Shown: one piece after another, positions 53,578 to 59,558 of the stretch
Numbering within the stretch: position 1 is the first letter of the stretch
Layout: each line of letters begins with the position of its first letter
DNA from: Mesorhizobium loti CJ3sym
GTDB taxonomy: Bacteria > Pseudomonadota > Alphaproteobacteria > Rhizobiales > Rhizobiaceae
Direction of reading: 5' to 3'
DNA: 64,000 nucleotides
NCBI RefSeq assembly: GCF_000472785.1
Contig: NZ_AXAL01000015.1
Span: forward strand, 1 to 64,000
Notes under the pieces: generated by a model
What the model was told of the DNA's origin: nothing
The model's input: only the letters and a program-made list of their open reading frames with translations
Database searches by the model: none
Position numbers and translations under genes: made by a program

Positions 53578-53913
53578 TCATTGCGAGGACGCACAGCGGC
53601 TCTTTCTTGCGGCGATGAGCGTCTGCTGTTGTTGCTGCAGCCGCTCGATTCGGGTGGTTTCGCGATTGGCCACCACGGTCTTCACCCGCTCGCCGCCAAG
53701 CAGCCATGTGGGAACACTGGTACTGGCGACCTTGCCGCGGCTGATCGCGGTCCGCGAGATGTCTGTGGCGGCATCGCCAAGCGCAACGTTCAGTTCCTGA
53801 CAGCTCATCCGGTCGTATTTTGCCGGACTGATTGACGCCACTGTCGACGAGCAGCCGGCTGCCAACAGCAGCAGTGCGGTCATCGGTAAAATGGCCATCG
53901 GTGCGAATTTCAT
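53578..53913 (-). CDS. Small outer-membrane or periplasmic lipoprotein
   Basis: 111 aa from ATG 53913 with GGTGAG before it. MKFAPMAILPMTALLLLAAGCSST is a lipoprotein signal with lipobox LAAGC; Ser at +2 suggests an outer-membrane fate. The mature part has DRMSCQELNVALGDAATDISRTAISRGKV and a Gln-rich, Arg-rich tail (TTRIERLQQQQQTLIAARKSRC) that is probably helical. I do not recognise a family. The frame is longer upstream but lacks a site. It marks the last chromosomal gene before the tRNA-Pro remnants. Confidence 0.72.
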   Translation of the reverse strand: MKFAPMAILPMTALLLLAAGCSSTVASISPAKYDRMSCQELNVALGDAATDISRTAISRGKVASTSVPTWLLGGERVKTVVANRETTRIERLQQQQQTLIAARKSRCASSQ

Positions 53914-54076
53914 ACGCTCACCCGGTTCGCCGTCCCAAATATGGACTACCGCCCAAGGTAGCGCATGACGCCACGAGGTCAAACGAACGGCTGCCGGGCG
54001 AGCGCAAGCGGTCCGCTCGGTGTTCGACACTGCTGAACTCGGGAAAAGCAACAAGCATCAAGTGCTTGTTTTTCTC

Positions 54077-54130
54077 GTCGGAGTGGCAGGATTTGAACCT
54101 GCGACCCCTTGTCCCGAACGAGGTGCGCTA
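54077..54130 (-). pseudogene. Decayed 3' half of tRNA-Pro(CGG), first copy
   Basis: The minus strand reads TAGCGCACCTCGTTCGGGA, then CAAGGGGTCGCAGG, then TTCAAATCCTGCCACTCCGA: the anticodon loop with CGG, variable loop, T-arm and 3' acceptor half of tRNA-Pro. The 5' acceptor and D-arm are not found upstream, the anticodon stem has a C-A mismatch plus a lost base, and the CCA end has become CGA. It is followed by a hairpin with AACAAGCA/TGCTTGTT and T-rich sequence, the old terminator. It is a non-functional remnant of an attachment site. Confidence 0.8.
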
Positions 54131-54140
54131 TCGGGCAATG

Positions 54141-54185
54141 TTGCACTGGGAACAGGCCAATGGCATATTATGCCATTGGCCTGTT
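54141..54185 (+). promoter_or_regulatory. parDE promoter with 35-bp palindromic operator
   Basis: 54151-54185 is a perfect palindrome: arms AACAGGCCAATGGCATA and TATGCCATTGGCCTGTT around one base. TTGCAC at 54141-54146 and TATTAT at 54166-54171 form a promoter with a 19-base spacer, so the -10 box sits exactly in the palindrome centre. The antitoxin gene starts 25 bases downstream. An autorepressing antitoxin or complex bound here would cover the promoter. Confidence 0.75.
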
Positions 54186-54209
54186 GTTCGATAGCGAAAG
54201 GAGAGTCCG

Positions 54210-54497
54210 ATGCCAACGCGCAATGTCGTCCTGACGGATCATCATGAAGAGGTGATCGAAGGGCTCGTCAAAGCCGGTCGTTACCAGAACGCCAGTGAGG
54301 TGCTTCGTGACGGCTTGCGTCTGGTGGAACAGCGCGAGGCACGGGAGAAGGCCAGGCTTGTTGCGCTTGAGGAGGCGGCCCGTATCGGATTTCGTGACAT
54401 CGAAGAAGGCAGGTTCCGCGACGTGAGTGACGATAGGCTGGAGAAATTCATGAGCGACCTGGGACGGCAGGCAAGTACAAGAAACGCAGGCCGATAA
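54210..54497 (+). CDS. parD: ParD-type antitoxin
   Basis: 95 aa. The N-terminus TRNVVLTDHHEEVIEGLVKAGRYQNASEVLRDGLRLVEQRE is the ParD/CopG ribbon-helix-helix that binds the operator and dimerises; the rest is a charged helix ending in disordered residues that would wrap the toxin. GAAAGGAG lies 8-9 bases before the ATG. It precedes the toxin gene by four bases, the usual antitoxin-first order. The operator upstream matches autoregulation. The module sits between two tRNA-Pro fragments, on mobile DNA. Confidence 0.88.
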   Translation: MPTRNVVLTDHHEEVIEGLVKAGRYQNASEVLRDGLRLVEQREAREKARLVALEEAARIGFRDIEEGRFRDVSDDRLEKFMSDLGRQASTRNAGR

Positions 54498-54501
54498 TAC
54501 T

Positions 54502-54867
54502 GTGGCGGTTTTTCGGCTTGCTGCGTCGGCCGAGGAGGACATCGTCGAGCTGCTGTCTTACACGGCAGCCAATTTCGGTGAGAGTGCGCGCATCCGCTAC
54601 GAGCGATTGCTGATCACCGCACTGCGCGACGTTGCCAGCGATCCCATACGAACGGGCAGCGTTGCCCGTGCCGAACTTGGCGACAATATCCGCAGTTATC
54701 ATCTCAGGCACAGTCGCGACCGTGCAAGGACCGATCATGGAATCGTCCAGCGCCCGCGAAACCTCCTGCTTTACCGCGCTACCATCGAAATGATTGGCGT
54801 TGGCCGCGTTCTTCATGACGTGATGGAAATCGAACGGCATCTACCCGCAACTTATGGCGACGACTGA
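54502..54867 (+). CDS. parE: ParE/RelE-superfamily toxin
   Basis: 121 aa from GTG 54502. FRLAASAEEDIVELLSYTAANFGESARIRYERLLITALRDVASDP is the ParE N-terminal helical hairpin and RNLLLYRATIEMIGVGRVLHDVMEIERHLP is the conserved C-terminal strand pair with the ParE LHxxMxxxRHL ending. ParE toxins block DNA gyrase. It is about 20 aa longer than the commonest ParE, because of the RHSRDRARTDHGIVQRP stretch. No damage is evident, so the pair may be active. Confidence 0.87.
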   Translation: MAVFRLAASAEEDIVELLSYTAANFGESARIRYERLLITALRDVASDPIRTGSVARAELGDNIRSYHLRHSRDRARTDHGIVQRPRNLLLYRATIEMIGVGRVLHDVMEIERHLPATYGDD

Positions 54868-54964
54868 ATGCCTATGGCCCGCGACATCAAAGATTGTGCC
54901 CGGGGAGGATGGTTTGCTCTTGTCGGGGAAAAACTCGGGAGCACAGCTAAGCTGCTGTTTTTTC

Positions 54965-55012
54965 TGGTCGGAGTGGCAGGATTTGAACCTGCGACCCCCT
55001 CGTCCCGAACGA
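54965..55012 (-). pseudogene. 3' half of tRNA-Pro(CGG), second copy: attachment site of the phage-like element
   Basis: The minus strand has TTCGGGACGAGGGGGTCGC and AGGTTCAAATCCTGCCACTC followed by CGACCA: anticodon loop, variable loop, T-arm, acceptor 3' half and the encoded CCA, all intact. Matching stops in the anticodon stem, where element DNA begins. That is the usual crossover for integrases that target tRNA genes. By the orientation, the displaced 3' end stays here and the intact tRNA should lie at the far end of the element, past 64,000. A short hairpin and T run follow (AACAGC/GCTG). Confidence 0.83.
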
Positions 55013-55181
55013 CGTTGCTAGGCAACAAAGCGTTATAAAACAATGAGATAGCGGCGACGTTTGAATCAAAAAATCACTGTTTGTTCCGTTCATTCGTTGC
55101 CAATCATTGCCGTAACCATAAAAGACGTCCGGCCGAACCGGCCGCCGCAAAAACTGACCTGAAATAGGAAACACACACATA

Positions 55182-55448
55182 ATGCGCATACGAAACGCGC
55201 GGCGGCTCAAGATGGAGCCTACGCCGCGAGGATTCACCACGCTTGCCCGGTTCGAGTTCGAGCCGGTCGATGGAGTGGTGATTTACGACTGCATCCTCAT
55301 CCAAGCGCCGGACGGCAAGTACCTCGTCTACGGGCCGCCCGCGAAGAACGATGCTCCAATTTTGAGCTTGGCGCCCGAGTTGCGCCGCGAACTGATTTCC
55401 ATGACGCTTTCTGGGATTAATGATGACAATGACCGCAACAACGCCTGA
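55182..55448 (+). CDS. Small phage-type protein of unknown function
   Basis: 88 aa, ATG 55182 after TAGGAAA. MRIRNARRLKMEPTPRG is basic, then FTTLARFEFEPVDGVVIYDCILIQAPDGKYLVYGPPAKND resembles a single beta-rich domain, followed by a helical end. The middle recalls small phage or island proteins that bind nucleic acid, but I recognise no family. It is the first gene inside the element and overlaps the replication-protein gene by 29 bases, so the two are cotranscribed and may cooperate. Confidence 0.6.
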   Translation: MRIRNARRLKMEPTPRGFTTLARFEFEPVDGVVIYDCILIQAPDGKYLVYGPPAKNDAPILSLAPELRRELISMTLSGINDDNDRNNA

Positions 55449-56625
55449 AACCGCCCCGCCTCGGCTGCCCAAGCCGGAAAGCCTCGAGGCCAAGTTCAAA
55501 CTCTCGACCAACCTGCCATACGACCCGCGCGCCAAGCGCAAACATATGCTGGTCTTCGGCTTCATTCTCGACTGGTATCATTCGAAGTACGGCGATGCCC
55601 TAGCGAGTGTGCGCCACATAGAAGCCCTGCTGAAAGAGCGCGACCCCTCCGGCAAGGGCCTTTACATTGGCGACGTTCACGCCGCGCTTACGGACCTCGT
55701 GGCCTGGGGATATCTGGAGCAGGAATTGGGCGCCGGTCGCAGAGCGAGCCGCTATGTGCCGAACTGGGGTTTAGTCTGTAGCGTTCGGGAAAACACTAAC
55801 ACTACGGATGCCGCCTCTAGTGTTATGATTTCCCCGAACGCAAGTGTTATGATTTCCCCGAACGCTACGTTCGATAGCGTTCGGGATTCTACGAACGAAG
55901 ACCCACTTACTGCGACCCGTCCACAGGACGGGGTCACAAGTAATGGTACAGATGTATCCGCTTTGCCCGCGGCTGGCCTTGCGGCCGCCGCGCCAGCGGG
56001 CTTCGAAAATATCTGGATTGCATACGGTAAGCACGGCAGCAAGGTCGCGGCTCGAGCCGCCTTCGCTGCTATCGTAAACCCAGACGTCGACCATATCGCC
56101 GAACGTGCAGCGTCGTGGGCGGCCAGCGCAAAGCCCGGCAAAAAGCGGATGCCGCTTGAAAAATGGCTGGCGGCAGAGAAGTACGACGAAGCTGATAGGA
56201 TGGTTGAGCGGAAGGCTGCCGCTAAGCCGGTGGTCGCTAAGCCGCCGGCCACGATCCCTGCAAACGACAATCAGCCGTCAAAATGGGCGGATGAAGTCTC
56301 TCCATTCGTGACGCCTGGCCGACGTCCTTTTCGCGTGACTGGCGCAGTCGGGCGGGAGATAGGTGATAACTATGAGGTGACTCTTTCGCTGGATATAGAC
56401 AACGGCGAGATGACCCTGGAGGGCATTCTGCACGTGTTCTTCACGCAGCACGCTGACGAGGCCGTCCAGAAGCGCGGACAGTCGCATTGGCATGGTGTAT
56501 GCGGTGCGGTTGACGCGGAATGGAGCGGTGAAACCGTCACGGGCGTCATCGGCAAGAGCGGCTTGGCTGAAGTAGGCAACGACGGCAGTATTGAGTACAT
56601 CCCGTGCTGGAAGGTGGCAGCATGA
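55420..56625 (+). CDS. Phage-type replication initiation protein
   Basis: 401 aa. Residues about 35-115 (KHMLVFGFILDWYHSKYGDALASVRHIEALLKER...DLVAWGYLEQEL) look like a winged helix for origin binding. Residues about 133-149 are two 8-residue repeats of SVMISPNA in a Ser/Asn-rich linker. Residues about 193-275 (FENIWIAYGKHGSKVAARAAFAAIV...RMPLEKWLAAEKYDEAD) match the C-terminal module of phage replication proteins (compare FDxFWxAYPKK...WLxxxRW), which recruits helicase. A beta-rich C-terminal domain follows. The linker DNA carries iteron-like repeats. The three-ATG start leaves 1-5 residues uncertain. Confidence 0.65.
   Translation: MMTMTATTPETAPPRLPKPESLEAKFKLSTNLPYDPRAKRKHMLVFGFILDWYHSKYGDALASVRHIEALLKERDPSGKGLYIGDVHAALTDLVAWGYLEQELGAGRRASRYVPNWGLVCSVRENTNTTDAASSVMISPNASVMISPNATFDSVRDSTNEDPLTATRPQDGVTSNGTDVSALPAAGLAAAAPAGFENIWIAYGKHGSKVAARAAFAAIVNPDVDHIAERAASWAASAKPGKKRMPLEKWLAAEKYDEADRMVERKAAAKPVVAKPPATIPANDNQPSKWADEVSPFVTPGRRPFRVTGAVGREIGDNYEVTLSLDIDNGEMTLEGILHVFFTQHADEAVQKRGQSHWHGVCGAVDAEWSGETVTGVIGKSGLAEVGNDGSIEYIPCWKVAA
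55777..55890. repeat. Iteron-like repeats inside the replication gene, candidate origin
   Basis: CCCGAACGC occurs four times: reversed at 55781-55789, forward at 55833-55841 and 55857-55865, reversed at 55877-55885. The two forward copies belong to a 24-bp direct tandem repeat (55819-55842 and 55843-55866), and the first reversed copy matches the same unit at 19 of 23 positions. The last pair also forms a perfect 11-bp palindrome arm (CCCGAACGCTA and TAGCGTTCGGG). Origins inside an initiator gene are known for lambda O. Confidence 0.6.
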
Positions 56626-56641
56626 ACCGCAGCACGTTAGC

Positions 56642-56755
56642 TTAGCTTGACCGCTTACCCTTGCTTGGCTTGGCCGTGTCGGGATCGCCAAAATTCTCGA
56701 CCAGTACGCGCTTGGCCACATAAACCACCAAGCTCCACTTCAGCATTCTCAACAT
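56642..56755 (-). CDS. Tiny membrane-associated protein
   Basis: 37 aa: MLRMLKWSLVVYVAKRVLVE followed by a Lys/Pro/Ser-rich tail. The ATG at 56755 is preceded by GAGGAG at five bases, a strong ribosome site. The N-terminal half is an amphipathic or membrane-inserting helix and the rest is basic. It runs opposite to the surrounding element genes, right after another tiny membrane protein whose stop lies 10 bases upstream, so the two form a small operon. Too short for a family call. Holin, anti-defence peptide or toxin are possible. Confidence 0.5.
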   Translation of the reverse strand: MLRMLKWSLVVYVAKRVLVENFGDPDTAKPSKGKRSS

Positions 56756-56765
56756 GGTTGGCTCC

Positions 56766-56891
56766 TCAGCGACGACGACGTGGCGCGTCTGGCACAGGAT
56801 CGCCGCCGCCCGGCACGTTGTCCGGGAAGCGTTTCCCAAAGCGCCAGCCGAAGAACACGGCCAGACCGATCAGTATCCACCTCGCAGCCAT
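56766..56891 (-). CDS. Tiny membrane protein with Arg/Pro-rich tail
   Basis: 41 aa: MAARWILIGLAVFFGWRFGK is a single N-terminal membrane helix, followed by a hydrophilic RFPDNVPGGGDPVPDAPRRRR tail. ATG 56891 follows GGAGG at five bases. The upstream frame is open further but without a site. It forms the first gene of the two-gene minus-strand unit with 56642-56755, and its stop TGA lies within the ribosome site region of the second gene. Opposite orientation to replication and packaging genes suggests independent expression, for example from the lysogen. Confidence 0.5.
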   Translation of the reverse strand: MAARWILIGLAVFFGWRFGKRFPDNVPGGGDPVPDAPRRRR

Positions 56892-57121
56892 CGCATCCTC
56901 CATCGTGATGCGGATGAACGCGGCCGAGCCGGCGGAGTTCCCCATGGTGCAACCCACAACCATAAATGCAACCCCAGGTAGGGGCCGTCGTCGTTCCAAA
57001 ACCGGCCTTTCTGCGGACCGTTCGGACCCCATCACGCTCATCAACACTGCCCCGGTTCAACAAATATTCGGCCTTTGCCTTGCGACGCAAGGATTTGCGG
57101 CCCGAAACCAAAGGAAAACAC

Positions 57122-57475
57122 ATGCATTCAACTAACGCTCAGGCGCAGAAACCGCCCGCAAACCTGCGGCCAGCTACCCGAAAATGGTATAAATCCGTGA
57201 TCTCTGACTTCGACTTGGAAGGCCACCATATCAAGTTACTGACCTTGGCGGCCGAGGCTTGGGATCAAAGTCAGATTGCACGCGAAGTCCTCGATAAAGA
57301 CGGCCAGACGTACACAGACCGCTTCGGCCAGCCAAAAGAGCGGCCTGAAATTGCCATCCTCAATGCATCTAGAATTGCCTTCGCCAGGCTGATCCGCGAG
57401 CTGGCGCTTGACGGCGTTGACTCGCCTGAAGCGCCACGGGGCGCCCGGACAGCCGACTACGGCCGGAGGCGGTGA
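57122..57475 (+). CDS. Phage terminase small subunit, P27 family
   Basis: 117 aa from ATG 57122 (CAAAGGAAAACAC upstream). LRPATRKWYKSVISDFDLEGHHIKLLTLAAEAWDQSQIAREVLDKDGQTYTDRFGQPKERPEIAILNASRIAFARLIRELAL follows the P27 small-terminase pattern (W-K at the start, paired helices, a G-x-x-x-x-D turn, then the RxxFxRLxRELxL ending). It recognises packaging sites on phage DNA and hands them to the large terminase. The large subunit is not in the neighbouring frames. The stop shares one base with the next ATG. Confidence 0.8.
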   Translation: MHSTNAQAQKPPANLRPATRKWYKSVISDFDLEGHHIKLLTLAAEAWDQSQIAREVLDKDGQTYTDRFGQPKERPEIAILNASRIAFARLIRELALDGVDSPEAPRGARTADYGRRR

Positions 57476-57741
57476 TGCCAGTCAGACGTAAAACACAGAA
57501 GCGCAGCGCCGACGTTGCAGTGGCATGGGCACCCTATTTCGAGGAGGGCTGCGTCCTTCTTTGCCAGTTGGACATGGTCGGTATTCCGACCACACACGGT
57601 GAGCCAGACGACGCCGAGGCTGCAGAGGTGGCCTGGCACACTTACGGGCCGGACTTCATGGCCAGTCGTGAGGCCAGCGCCGACGAGCCGTGGGCACTAG
57701 GCGAGTATGGCCTGCCAGGGAGGACCAAGCATGCCCGTTAG
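57475..57741 (+). CDS. Phage-type hypothetical protein
   Basis: 88 aa, ATG 57475 overlapping the terminase stop (TGATG). MPVRRKTQKRSADVAVAWAPYFEEGCVLLCQLDMVGIPTT is followed by an acidic, Asp/Glu/Ala-rich part. The small size, basic start and gene overlap suggest a product made with the small terminase. I see no known domain. It overlaps the next gene by 11 bases. Confidence 0.55.
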   Translation: MPVRRKTQKRSADVAVAWAPYFEEGCVLLCQLDMVGIPTTHGEPDDAEAAEVAWHTYGPDFMASREASADEPWALGEYGLPGRTKHAR

Positions 57742-58021
57742 GAGACGCTTGGATAGACGCAGAAAAAGCAACATCCCGATCGTGGACGCCGACTTGCTCA
57801 TGCGCGCCGGCCGCGATTACTTCGAGTGCTTGGCAAGCCACGGCTTCGATCCAGCGCCGCGGCCCGGCCTGATTGAAGACTCGACGATGCTGGCCATTTG
57901 GGCTGACTACGCCCGCGAACTTGAAGCCGAATGGTGCGATCGACGGTCGAAGTTTTACATGTGGCCAGAGCAAGGTACTCCGTATATTTACGAAGTACTG
58001 TCGCGGGCAGATACAAAATAG
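57731..58021 (+). CDS. Phage-type hypothetical protein
   Basis: 96 aa from ATG 57731 with AGGGAGGACC seven bases before it. MPVRRRLDRRRKSN is strongly basic and resembles the start of the preceding gene product (MPVRRKTQKR). IVDADLLMRAGRDYFECLASHGFDPAPRPGLIEDSTMLAIWADYARELEAEW looks like a helical globular domain. Overlaps the previous gene by 11 bases, so one transcript holds the small terminase and both genes. No family is recognised. Confidence 0.58.
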   Translation: MPVRRRLDRRRKSNIPIVDADLLMRAGRDYFECLASHGFDPAPRPGLIEDSTMLAIWADYARELEAEWCDRRSKFYMWPEQGTPYIYEVLSRADTK

Positions 58022-58105
58022 TTGTGGGAAACCTCTTGCGGCGACAAGTCAGAACAGCCATTTCAGGGTAATTTGGGATTGTGGTTCATTTGCGAGGGGA
58101 ATTGA

Positions 58106-58822
58106 ATGGCTAGATGCACAGCACCGGTAAGAGGCCATATACGCGGAGGCGGAGCGGATTGCCCGGCATGCGGTAGCCGCTATGGGCGCAGTTATGGTGG
58201 CTACAGCAGCTATAGTAGCCACTCATCTTATTCGCCGCCGCCCTACTCTTCGTCCGGTGGTAGTGGCGGCGGGAGCAGCGGTGGCGGGTCGGGGCGCCGC
58301 ACCTCAAAGCCTCGCTGGTCAGGAGCCAGTTCGTCCGTGTGGTATACGCCTGAACAAGTGCAGGCGCTCACCCCGGTTCGGGAAAACGTGGAGAACCTAG
58401 CGGCCTCGCAGCCGGACCTTCGCGACGTGTTCCTTTGTCACGCATGGGACGACAGACAGGGCTCCGCCAAAGAACTGCATGACCTATTGGAAGCGCGCGG
58501 TGTTCGCGTGTGGTTCAGCGAGAAGGATCTTGGGCTCGGTGTGCCGATGATGCGGGCGATCGACAAGGGTCTGGTGAATTCGCGCGTCGGCATCGTTTTG
58601 GTAACTCCTGCTATGTTGGCACGTCTGCCGGCCGAAGGCATCGCAGACAAAGAGCTTTCGGCGCTCCTCCGGCGTGAGCGGCTCGTCCCGGTCGTTCATG
58701 GAACGACCTATGAAGCCCTTGAGAAGGTCAGCCTCTTGCTAGCCTCCAGAGCCGGGCTGAACACCGCCGAAGAGTCGATGGCAAGCGTAGCTTCTAAAAT
58801 TGCCGAGCTAGTCGCCATCTAA
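58106..58822 (+). CDS. TIR-domain protein with N-terminal zinc-ribbon-like motif
   Basis: 238 aa; GAGGGG precedes ATG 58106. Residues 4-22 give C-x6-H-x7-C-x2-C (C4, H11, C19, C22), a likely zinc site. Residues 27-65 are Ser/Gly/Tyr/Pro-rich and low complexity. Residues about 106-205 form a TIR domain: DVFLCHAWDDRQ, VRVWFSEKDLGLGVPMMRAIDKGL, SRVGIVLVTPAML; E183 in ADKELSALL is at the position of the catalytic Glu of TIR NADases. Bacterial TIR proteins commonly act in anti-phage defence by consuming NAD+ or making signal nucleotides. Here it rides on a phage-like element, possibly as superinfection defence. No effector partner is adjacent. Confidence 0.8.
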   Translation: MARCTAPVRGHIRGGGADCPACGSRYGRSYGGYSSYSSHSSYSPPPYSSSGGSGGGSSGGGSGRRTSKPRWSGASSSVWYTPEQVQALTPVRENVENLAASQPDLRDVFLCHAWDDRQGSAKELHDLLEARGVRVWFSEKDLGLGVPMMRAIDKGLVNSRVGIVLVTPAMLARLPAEGIADKELSALLRRERLVPVVHGTTYEALEKVSLLLASRAGLNTAEESMASVASKIAELVAI

Positions 58823-58882
58823 TCCGGCAAGGTTGGAAAAACGCGGTTGGCCCACACGGCTTCAACCCAATTACAGAATTTC

Positions 58883-58931
58883 CCCTCGCGCGTGCGCAAG
58901 TGCGCGCGATCGAGCGTAACGCGCGCGAGGG
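58883..58931. repeat. CG-rich inverted repeat downstream of the TIR gene
   Basis: CCCTCGCGCG (58883-58892) and CGCGCGAGGG (58922-58931) are perfect complements around 29 bases that are themselves alternating purine/pyrimidine (GTGCGC, GTGCGCGCG). It lies between the TIR gene and the next gene, whose ribosome site follows. A long, very stable hairpin would block transcription in either direction, although no T run follows. It could also adopt left-handed DNA. Confidence 0.5.
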
Positions 58932-59024
58932 ACGATGAAAAAAATGGTACCTAGGCTGCCGGAAGAACTATCTGCTACTTTAGCCGGAGATGCTGGAAGT
59001 AAGAACTCGATGAGGAGTGGTTCA

Positions 59025-59351
59025 ATGCGCGCTTTTCTAGCAATCTCAATCTTGCTGGCGACAACCATGTTCGCCTCCTCTGACGACTTCAGCGACAGCA
59101 TAAAGGCATTTGATCGCTGTTACGTTCAGCAGCTTGACATGTTCCGCCACCTTTGCGATCCGGCGGACAAAGTGGCGACCAACATAGTCAACGGTTGTCC
59201 GAAAGAGATGCGCGATTTTATCGACGCCGCCTCGAAAACCTGGGGCGCGCCGAGAGCCTACGAGTTAGCTGCCCAACTCGGCAAAAAACGGCAGGACCAA
59301 GCGATCGCTGCCTTGATGCGGGAACGGCTGCAGCACCCGTGCCCGAAGTAA
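59025..59351 (+). CDS. Small secreted cysteine-containing protein
   Basis: 108 aa from ATG 59025 (GAGGAG eight bases before). MRAFLAISILLATTMFASS is a signal peptide. The mature part has four cysteines (C32, C44, C58, C106), an even number that could form two disulfides in the periplasm. The rest is helical and basic. It resembles no family I know; secreted element proteins of this size can be exclusion proteins or inhibitors, but that is speculation. It lies downstream of the TIR gene behind the CG-rich repeat. Confidence 0.6.
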   Translation: MRAFLAISILLATTMFASSDDFSDSIKAFDRCYVQQLDMFRHLCDPADKVATNIVNGCPKEMRDFIDAASKTWGAPRAYELAAQLGKKRQDQAIAALMRERLQHPCPK

Positions 59352-59558
59352 CGCGCCCTTGACGGATGCCAACGCGCCTCCTCTTATGACCCTGTGCCGA
59401 CTGGAATAAGTTAGCCTGGAACACTATATTTAGTGTTTTCAGGGCGTTTCGGCGCTAGATAGTGTGAATGCCGCCTGAAAGCGGCCAGGCCGCCGGCAAT
59501 GCCGGTAAACACGGGAATACCGGACTGGCATCCGGAAAATCTGGGGAAACTTCAACAA

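Noticed and set aside
53420..53707. Minus-strand 95-codon frame next to the lipoprotein gene
   Set aside because: It overlaps the lipoprotein gene in another frame, has no signal or family marks and no ribosome site.
54077..55012. Functional tRNA-Pro genes
   Set aside because: Both copies lack the 5' acceptor strand and D-arm; only the 3' halves are present, so neither can fold as a tRNA.
55819..55866. CRISPR-like array
   Set aside because: The 24-bp units are directly adjacent without spacers, only two copies exist, and they keep the reading frame of the replication protein; iterons explain them better.
56647..57135. Plus-strand frame of 162 codons before the small terminase
   Set aside because: Composition is Arg/Pro/Ser-rich without a fold; it is the shadow of two small minus-strand membrane protein genes with good ribosome sites.
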